From Apodospora peruviana (taxonomy: Eukaryota; Ascomycota; Sordariomycetes; Sordariales; Lasiosphaeriaceae), in assembly GCA_033439685.1 (NCBI GenBank), contig JAUEDM010000005.1, positions 1,488,001-1,552,000 of the forward strand: DNA of 64,000 nt, read 5' to 3'. The notes under the pieces are model-generated. The model saw only the letters and a list, made by a program, of their open reading frames with translations, searched no databases and had not been told where the DNA came from. Below, one piece after another: positions 57,001 through 64,000 of this stretch (position 1 is the first letter of the stretch; each line of letters begins with the position of its first letter). Made by a program: the position numbers and the translations under genes.

Positions 57001-57130
57001 ATTACCCTGACCCTTGCTACTTTCGTCGACCGCGACGAGCTTCACGTTCCTGGGATTGGGCCGTCAGAGAGAGAAATCCTAGAACCATCACTGACATTTG
57101 TTCATCATTGTAGCTCTTGGTGGGCTGTAA
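54047..57130 (+). CDS. ENG1: Secreted GH81 endo-1,3-beta-glucanase
   Basis: Proposed exons are 54047-54107, 54159-54587, 54704-55860, 55924-56456, 56517-56941 and 57114-57130 (873 residues). Introns 3-5 (63, 60 and 172 nt) are strong. Introns 1-2 (51 and 116 nt) are chosen because they keep the frame. The N-terminus MLLDRLLLTMLQVSASA looks like a signal peptide. A Thr/Ser-rich linker made of 21-residue repeats follows. The GH81 catalytic region begins NLFANPIATDAPPANIG and NKFYANFFLG, then shows SVAWSGG, YYNDHHFHYGYF with a conserved acid/base Asp, WFHGHSWAHGLF and DGKDQESSSEDT with the conserved glutamates. It ends MCYSAALGGL, encoded across a 17-nt last exon. The enzyme cuts internal beta-1,3 bonds of wall glucan, typically for cell separation or spore release. 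If introns 1-2 are wrong, a shorter protein from 54697 would lack secretion signals. Confidence 0.83.
54242..54512 (+). repeat. 63-bp tandem repeat, about four copies, in GH81 exon 2
   Basis: Full copies start at 54293, 54356 and 54419, with a degenerate copy before and a partial copy after. The period of 63 bp equals 21 codons and encodes ARVITATxRPDSGPNAxxTST-like units, a probable O-glycosylated spacer. Confidence 0.9.
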
Positions 57131-57830
57131 GTCGACGAAGTGGTGTGATTTGGCCTGTTCTGCTAGAAAACTGTGTTGTGGGCGGATTCGACCTACCTAG
57201 GCTCGTTACGAATCATTGGATTCGGGTTGGGGCGTGCAGATTGGTTACTATGATTACCTTACTTTGAATACCCTATAGTGCATATATACTTCAATCCTTT
57301 CTCACATTTCCGATGTCTGAGTAATTAGGTCAGTACCTATCTATTCTGAGCGGTGGTGATCGTTGCGAGGCCTTGGCAACTCCAAGCTGGGGCGGTGACC
57401 ATGGAAGAAGTAAGTGGGAGGAAAGTGCCACCCAGGCAGACTTGAATGTAGTTGCTGGTTTAACGTTTGGTCTTAGACGCACCTTCCCAAACTAGTCGTG
57501 CTCTAATTATGGCCGGGAGGTCTCGTCTTCATGCTTCCGTGGTTGCTCCTTCCTCGTTGTGTTGGGAGATGACACGCGGACAAGACACCTCAATCCAACT
57601 GACTTGCCTTCCATTTTCTTCCCTTTCGAATGCGTCCGTCAATCTAACGAAGCACATTTAACCAGAGGGCAAAATGAATCTCCTTTCCGCAACATCTCCA
57701 CCCTGAGAATATCGTTCTCCTCGTCGAGAACACCATTTCGACATGCCCCCTCCCATGTCGACCGCTCAAGCGCGAACCTCAGCTGACGCCTTCTCTAGCT
57801 CCCAGGCACGCAGATCATGTGGTTCCTTTT
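57131..57830. other. 3' flank of GH81, no gene seen
   Basis: No recognisable gene. CCTACCTAGG words occur near 57193. Confidence 0.4.
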
Positions 57831-57845
57831 CTGGTAGCCACCGTT

Positions 57846-58160
57846 TCCGTCAGCCACGCCAACCCGGCGCAACAACTCATCCGCGGCCATTTCACCAGAG
57901 CGTGCCGAGCTCAGTGCAAAGGGCAAGACCATCCTCATCACCGGTGCAGTAAGGGGTTTTATCTCTTCCCATTCCGATACCATCCCACCTCCAGTAAGAT
58001 CACACACATTTTCCACTGACAATAGATGGATGGCTGTTACAGGGCAGCGGCATAGGCTGGCAGACAAGCAGCCATATCGTTTGCCAACGCCAGTGCCTCC
58101 CGTGTGGTCCTGTTTGGTCGTACCGAGACCTGGCTCAAGGAGACCGACTATCAGGTCGAC
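57846..58160 (+). pseudogene. Broken short-chain dehydrogenase (frameshifted fragment)
   Basis: The reading ISPERAELSAKGKTILITGA (57889-57948) is a typical start of a fungal short-chain dehydrogenase. It is followed by a GTAAGG donor and a 94-nt intron with CACTGAC and TTACAG (57949-58042), then GSGIG, completing the NAD(P)-binding glycine motif. About ten bases later the conserved continuation (AISFANASASRVVLFGRTET) lies in the +1 frame, so a one-base indel breaks the gene near 58067. Upstream the same frame meets a stop near 57836, with no clear ATG. Downstream no NAG or YxxxK motif can be found, so the 3' two thirds are lost or decayed. I read this as a relic, not an active gene. Confidence 0.6.
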
Positions 58161-58804
58161 ACCGTACCCACATCTTATTTACCTATACGCCGCCTAATCC
58201 TTTCCGACGACAACTCAGCATTGCCGCCGGGCGCGTGCCTCGGGCAGGGACGTCGAACGGGTCCGCCAACCCACCATGCCGACACTGACATTGAGATTTG
58301 CGACACTACTGTCCCAATCCAGCCCGTCCGAGATCTTAGAATGTCATCTTCAAGTCATTCCACGGCTACGTCTTACAGGACGGTCGCGCGCGGCATGGCA
58401 CACCTCTTTCGTGATCCTCGCACGGGTCCGCGTCGAGTCCGCACGGCATTGAGATTTCGGCCTCTCTGCCCTAGAGCATGACTCCAGTTATCGGTCACCC
58501 TAATTCAGAGCATGATTCTCCAGTTCTCGACGACGTACCGCATGCCGACCGCGATGAAGGGAGACGTACTACCAGCGCAGTATGACTGTACGACGACGGT
58601 CGTGGCGGTAAAGCGAGTTGACACCTGAGCTTCGTTGATGGGACTGAGGGGATATGCCAGCTGAAAGCAGCTGGCGTACGAGTCAGCGCACGTCTTGATT
58701 CGTTGCCGAAGCGAGCTTCTATCAGTTCCTGAAGCGAGCTTCCACCAGGCCGTCATACTCTAGATCGGCGGCCGTAGTCTTCAATAATAGAATCTGAACC
58801 TTCA
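58161..58804. other. Decayed sequence between dehydrogenase relic and tRNA
   Basis: Short open frames on both strands without motifs. It may contain further remains of the relic gene, but I cannot align them. Confidence 0.35.
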
Positions 58805-58877
58805 GCCCGGCTAGCTCAATCGGTAGAGCGTGAGACTCTTAATCTCAAGGTTGTGGGTTCGACCCCCACGTCGGGCT
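58805..58877 (+). tRNA. tRNA-Lys (anticodon CTT), no intron
   Basis: A full cloverleaf of 73 nt. The acceptor stem GCCCGGC pairs with GTCGGGC (one G-U), the D arm is GCTC..GAGC, the anticodon stem is TGAGA/TCTCA with loop CTCTTAA (anticodon CTT at 58838-58840), and the T arm is GTGGG-TTCGACC-CCCAC. The discriminator base is T. A run of T (TCTCTTTTTCG, then TTTTCC) follows downstream as a polymerase III terminator. Confidence 0.95.
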
Positions 58878-60160
58878 CAATTCCCGGCGCAAGCCTCTCT
58901 TTTTCGTAGTTTTATCTTCGTTTTCCTTTTTTATTGCCTTTATTTTGTGTGTGTATCTTGTCACATGGGTCCTCTTTTGAACTGAACGTAAACTGAAATG
59001 CGTCCTATTGTGCGATAACATACGTCCCTTATTATTGAACTTTAACTCCTTTCCGGTCTAAGATTGTTCAACTGTTGTCTGCACCCGTCCTTTTGCAGGA
59101 AACCGCCCAACGGCCTTTTCTTTTTTGCAAACGGATGTGTTTTAATGCTTGCTAGCCTCACCAGTGACAGACCTAGAAAATTAACATGCATCCACCTCGT
59201 ACACAGATCTCGATGTACGGGCATGTTGCCATCACGAAAGGATCATGTGCACTAGAGAAGAGGAGTATTGTATGTCCAATGCTGGGGCCAGATGGATAAG
59301 GGGCGGACACATCGAGATGAACATCTGCTAAGAATACAGCAACACGAACGGTCTCGTTCTGACTCGCCCGGTCCTGGCCCAGCGCTTGGCTTTTACTCCT
59401 CAGTGATCGATCGTTCTAGATGTCCAAGTCCCCTCACTACGGTGCCCCTGAAGGCCGGAGGAATGCACCGTCCCCTCTCCCGGAGGACCAGTCCCCCACA
59501 GCGCAGTGCATTGCATCCCGGGCCCCCACAATTGTTCCACCAATCCGACCAAAACCGGCCCTGAACGTTGATCTTGCTGCGTTTTTGCGCTGCGCGTCCC
59601 CAAATCCCACTGCAAAGTTAAAAAATTACGCCGAACACCCCGAGTACCCCGAACCGCCAGCCGTTGCGTCTGTTGTGCATCGCCGTTACGCAATAAACCG
59701 CACCGAATTCTTAAAAGGCCTTCTACGCCCTCTAGCAATGTGGAAGCAGCATGTGTCGCGGGCTCTTGCTCCCCGAATCGGACTTTGTTCCATCTCTCGA
59801 GACACGGTCGCACCAGTAGCCCGGCGCAGACCCTTCCAGATCCGGCGCTGCCTTGTCGCTCTCTCCCGGCTCAAAACTCCTGTCCACTGTAGCAGCTAGG
59901 GCCAGGCCTTTTATGACGTACCCGTACCCCGCCTCCGTTTGCTGCCAACACCACCCCGCGTCGTCCTCCCCCAGCCGTGCCCGCTACCACCCCGATCACG
60001 GCCTACATCACGACCTCGAACTTCGCTCTGCCGACCGCAGCCCCACACGAGAACTATCACGACGACCGCGAGGCCAGCCGTCACTGTCATCGCTCCCACA
60101 CCCAAGCGCACATTTCATTCCAACTGTCGCAGCCCGCAGAAGGCGACCGGGCTACCTACG
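58878..60160. other. tRNA 3' flank and long GUT1 leader
   Basis: T-rich sequence (58895-58950) ends the tRNA unit. No separate gene is recognised. From 59939 the GUT1 frame is open with an ATG and 74 codons free of acidic residues, rich in Pro, Arg and Thr. This is either a pyrimidine-rich leader or a real N-terminal extension. Confidence 0.45.
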
Positions 60161-62041
60161 ATGGGCGACGGCTCGGTGCTTGACCAGGAGCAAATGACAA
60201 TGCATGCGCCTCTATTGACGGATGGTCTAAAACATGGCCTGGAGAGTCTTAGCGGGACTAACGTGATGAAGCGGACGAAGCGGACGGAAACCAAGACAGC
60301 CGAACAGTCTCTTCACGAGGAGCATCTACCACATGGTATACACGAGACAGCCGAGGAGGTCAAGCATGGGTGGTTCGTCGGAAGTATCGATCAAGGAACT
60401 ACGTCTTCGCGCTTCTTGATATTCAACGGGGAGGGTGATCCAGTTGCGAGCCATCAGATTGAGTTTGAGAATCTGTACCCGAAATCAGGGTATGGCACGC
60501 ACACTCTTCCCCTACACTAACGGGTTGCCAGCTAACGGTGGGCTGTGAAGATGGCACGAGCACGAACCGATGGGGCTCCTCTCTTCCGTCGAGGAATGCA
60601 TAGAAGAAGCAATGCGCAAGTTTAGCGAACTCGGGTACTCGAAAGCGGATATTCGGTCCATCGGCATCACGAACCAGCGCGAGACAACCGTAGTCTGGGA
60701 CAGCAACACCGGCGAGCCGCTATGCAACGCGGTAGTCTGGCCGGATACTCGAACGAAGGCCCTGGTTCGCGAACTCAAGTCTCGCGAGGATGCGGACACA
60801 CTCACAGAACTCTGTGGACTACCACTGTCGACATACCCAAGTAGCGTCAAGCTTCTTTGGTTAATAGAAAACGTGGACTCCGTCAAGCAAGCATACGAAG
60901 AAGGGCGACTGGCCTTCGGGACTGTCGACTCGTGGCTAATATACCGACTCAACGGCGGCGCACAGGCAGAATATCCGGTCCACGTGACGGACAGTACCAA
61001 CGCTAGTAGGACTATGTTTATGAACCTCCGCACACTTCAGTATGACGATAGGTTACTGAAATTCTTCCGCATCGACAAAACCAAGATTAAGCTGCCGAAG
61101 ATTGTGCCCTCTTCCGACCCCAAATGCTTCGGAAAGGTGGCCAGTGGTGCGCTGGCGGGTGTGCCGATCGCCGGCTGCCTCGGTGACCAGTCTAGTGCGC
61201 TGGTCGGGCAGTGCGGGTTCAGTCCCGGCCAGGCAAAGAACACGTACGGAACTGGATGTTTCTTGCTATATAACGTAGGGACCGAGCCCGTTATTTCCAA
61301 GTACGGGCTCTTGGCGACCGTAGCGTACGATTTCGGGCACGGGAGGAAGCCCGTGTACGCCCTGGAAGGCAGTATAGCGGTTGCCGGGGCAGGCGTCAAG
61401 TTTTTGATGAACAACCTCGGGTTTGTGGATGAGTCGAGTAAGATCACTGAGCTCGCTGAGTCGGTGGAGGACAATGGTGGTGTGGTGTTTGTGACGGCGT
61501 TCAGCGGGTTGTTTGCTCCCTATTGGATTGACAATGCCAAGGGAACGTTGTGTAAGTCTTTTTACAGTCTTCCCTGTTCTACCTTACGAAAGTCACTAAC
61601 CAGAGACGTATAGTCGGCATTACACAACACACCTCAAAGGGCCATATCGCCCGCGCGACGCTCGAAGCGACCTGCTACCAAACCAAAGCGATCCTTGACG
61701 CGATGGAGAAGGATTCCAATCACAAGCTTGAGAGTTTGGCGGTCGACGGCGGCCTGTCGAACTCGGACCTGTGCATGCAGACGCAGGCCGACATTAGCGG
61801 CATCCGCGTCGACCGGCCGGCCATGCGTGAGACTACTGCGCTCGGGGCGGCGATCGCCGCCGGTTTGGCCACGGGCGTGTGGAAGGAGCTCGAGGACCTG
61901 AAGGAGGTGAATCAGAACGGCAGGAAGGTGTTTTCGCCGAAGATCGAGGCGGCGACGGCCAACAAGCTGTTTGCCAAGTGGGAGCAGGCTGTTGAGATGA
62001 GTAGGGGGTGGGTGACGAATGATTCGGAGGAGTTTGAGTGA
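60161..62041 (+). CDS. GUT1: Glycerol kinase
   Basis: Exons 60161-60489, 60551-61551 and 61614-62041, with introns of 61 and 62 nt (CTAAC-type branch points), give 585 residues. The enzyme phosphorylates glycerol with ATP to sn-glycerol-3-phosphate, the entry step of glycerol catabolism and lipid synthesis. It has the two-domain FGGY fold: SIDQGTTSSRF phosphate loop (about 75-86), SIGITNQRETTVVWD, FGTVDSWLIYRL (about 232-243), GCLGDQSSALVGQ, YGTGCFLLYN, and the second family signature in VDGGLSNSDLCMQTQADI (about 487-504). About 70 residues precede the first domain, longer than bacterial enzymes but usual in fungi. The start at 60161 (ACGATGG) is preferred. An in-frame ATG at 59939 would add 74 basic residues. 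Confidence 0.93.
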
Positions 62042-63874
62042 GCTCAGTCTACTGGGTTAATAATGGTAATATTTGTTGTGAAGGGGATGGACCAAAGGAG
62101 GGTGTTTATTTTCTTGGCCTTGGTCTGATTTTGGGTGGCTGGTTTATTGTTTTGATAACGGCGACGGGGATACCATGATTCTTATAGGTGTTTATTGGCT
62201 CTACTTTGCCTTCAATGCGTTTATTCTTTCCTTTTTCAACCAGTACAGCATTGTTTAGATGATTTTCATGTATTATTATTGTTATTACTAGGTACGTATG
62301 AAAAGGTTCATGCTTGTGATTCTTTCTGCACGCGCGTGTTGGCTACGTAGGTAGGATTCAGTCATTTTTTCGTAGATGCACAACAGTTTATTGGCCGCTT
62401 TAGTAGCAACAGTAGCGCAGCTGCGTGCATTCTTGTTTTTCACTTTATTCTTGGGCTATGGATGAATGAGGTGGTTATTCATCCATCATAATGCTGCTGG
62501 CCAGGGCACATTAGGTTACCTGGGTAAACATGTAGATGCGTCTCCTTTCCCCCCCGCCTCTCTCTACCTCCCTGGTACCTGTTCCCTTCTTGCTAATTTA
62601 AAATCGCTGTTTTCTTCTCTTTTTATTCAGTCTTCACTCCTTTCCCATCACGAGAGTGGCAAATGCAGCCAGCCAGTAGGCCCAGATCAAAGATCTCGTG
62701 ACGCTGAAAACAAGAGGTGGTTTATGAGATACATATGCGCCGCCAGCTGGGTCTCGAGCTCGTACAGTTCAGCTCGACAAATTCCAATCGGAGGTCATGT
62801 ACTTCTAGACTCCCGTAGAGACTCTACCTAGAGGTAGCTTCGTGGCCCATTGTTATCTTGGTTACCTTGGCTTTCGCCGTCACCCCCTTTTCATCGTGGA
62901 TACCTACCTACCTTGGCGCGCTTCTTGAGTATCGCCATTTCATCACAGTACAGGACGTCGACGGCTACGTGCGTGCTCTCTCTTTCTCCCCCCCGCCCTC
63001 CTCAACCATCAACAGCCAGGTGATTGAGCTTAAACTCGATATTCATCCTCACTTAGATATTATCCGCACAAGCAACAATATCAAAAATGACACGAGTGAT
63101 TTACTTGCAGCCAGTTCTCATGCAAAACCTCAGTCCATTCATCCGCATTTCATCTTTCAAGGTAGATAGATGCTTCCACCATCTACAAATTATTTTGTCA
63201 ACCCATTCCCCTTTTCCCATCCCATCCATCCATCCATAGCATTCTTTTCCTTTTCCCTTTTAAACCACCTGTCATGTAAATGGTAATTCTCTCCTTGTTA
63301 CCCATCCCACATACATATTGAGGTAGATAGGTAAGCAGATTGGGAATCAATCAAACCGCGCCGCCAATTTTCAACCCTTTCTGCGCCTCTGAACAAGAGC
63401 GCCATGCCAAACACATGTCATCTCTTTCTGCGCCACCCGCAACTCTCATCTTCAAACAAAACATGAAGCTGCTTCAAACCCGCTTTTCTGCAACAGACAA
63501 TAGCGGACCAACGAAACTGAGCAAAACCCGTATTATCACACCCCAAAACCCGACCACAGAACAACATCTTGTTTGCCATACCAGACCCGACGCCAGGCCA
63601 TTTCCGGTAAGACACAAGTCAGATTGACGGAAGGGAGGAGAAAGCTCGCCATGAGAAGAAAAATGAATAGAAAACCAGTGGAGAGGAGAGTAGTGCTTTC
63701 TTTCCTCTTCTGATGCCGCAGTTTGGTTGGTAGGGGGAGATTCTCATTAGAAGCGGTCTATCAGAAGTCTTTTGGTATTGAAATAGTGTGCGGGAAAGAA
63801 AGAAAAAGGTAATGGTATATCAAGTTTTGTAAGCAAAGGAGGCTGGGTAGGCGCCTCAAATCGGTTCGTTTCCA
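62042..63874. other. Convergent 3' region GUT1 / GDP-mannose pyrophosphorylase
   Basis: 1.8 kb with no recognisable gene. It contains CCATCCATCCATCC near 63223-63238 and several ACCTACCTA words. Two polyadenylation sites are expected here. Confidence 0.45.
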
Positions 63875-64000
63875 TTACATTATGATGGCAGGAACGTCGA
63901 CGTTCGCCTTGATCGTCTTGTGGGGCAGAATGCTGCCGCCGTTGACGTAAATCTCGTCGCCGATCGTGACATCGTCGCCCAGAACGGTCACATTCTCCAG
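63875..64000 (-). CDS. MPG1: Mannose-1-phosphate guanylyltransferase (C-terminal 41 residues, cut by window end)
   Basis: On the minus strand, reading from the window edge, the frame LENVTVLGDDVTIGDEIYV continues NGGSILPHKTIKANVDVPAIIM and stops with TAA at 63877-63875. This hexapeptide-repeat beta-helix end with the terminal VPAIIM is the highly conserved C-terminus of fungal GDP-mannose pyrophosphorylase (PSA1/VIG9/MPG1). The enzyme makes GDP-mannose from mannose-1-phosphate and GTP for N- and O-glycosylation and wall mannan. The rest of the gene lies beyond the window. Confidence 0.93.
   Translation of the reverse strand: MENVTVLGDDVTIGDEIYVNGGSILPHKTIKANVDVPAIIM

Overview
The window is nuclear DNA of a filamentous ascomycete (Pezizomycotina, most likely a Sordariomycete). 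The evidence is spliceosomal introns of mostly 36-172 nt with GTAAGT/GTATGT-type donors, CTAAC/CTGAC-like branch points and short acceptors, long pyrimidine-rich leaders, wide gene-poor gaps, and a housekeeping gene set typical of that group. I see no operon-like order, transposon, CRISPR array or horizontally acquired island. Genes lie on both strands, and the adjacent ones are functionally unrelated.

Layout. 1-3192 (+) is the C-terminal part of Mediator subunit MED13. 4198-4513 (-) is a tiny three-exon gene for mitochondrial ribosomal protein bL33m. 6772-8294 (+) is alanine aminotransferase. 9112-10086 (-) is methylthioadenosine phosphorylase, divergent from an Ataxin-10-domain protein at 10915-13962 (+). 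15111-18137 (-) is the PAK kinase STE20. A 4.5 kb gap without a recognisable gene separates it from the multi-KH vigilin SCP160 at 22604-26628 (+). 27813-28907 (-) is a mitochondrial-type short-chain dehydrogenase, followed by a 5.6 kb gap. 34512-37568 (-) is RSC9 (ARID chromatin remodeller), divergent from a candidate meiotic REC114 gene at 38525-40182 (+). 40579-41275 (-) is methionine-R-sulfoxide reductase. A spliced 26-codon micro-ORF lies at 41940-42091 (+). 42987-44811 (+) is an ArfGAP. 45364-47023 (-) is a type II membrane O-fucosyltransferase-like protein. 47964-48331 (-) is the SNARE SFT1. 49585-51035 (+) is the actin-patch protein YSC84/LSB3. 52046-53119 (+) is the telomere-capping protein STN1. 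54047-57130 (+) is a GH81 endo-beta-1,3-glucanase with a tandem-repeat N-terminal linker. A broken dehydrogenase gene and a tRNA-Lys(CTT) follow at 57.8-58.9 kb. 60161-62041 (+) is glycerol kinase, and the window ends inside GDP-mannose pyrophosphorylase (minus strand).

Themes. Several genes serve vesicle traffic, actin and polarity (STE20, ArfGAP, SFT1, YSC84). Others serve the cell wall and glycosylation (GH81, GDP-mannose pyrophosphorylase, O-fucosyltransferase-like), chromatin and chromosomes (MED13, RSC9, STN1, REC114-like), or central metabolism (ALT, MTAP, GUT1). These are not clustered by pathway.

The observations most worth a second look are the spliced micro-ORF, the REC114-like gene with its 36-nt intron, the repeated TGLE module in STN1, the 63-bp repeat in the GH81 gene, the extreme homopolymer pair in a STE20 intron, and the in-frame leader extensions without acidic residues upstream of GUT1 and ALT. 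All exon boundaries were placed by eye from reading frame and splice signals. Names rest on motif recognition, not on database searches.
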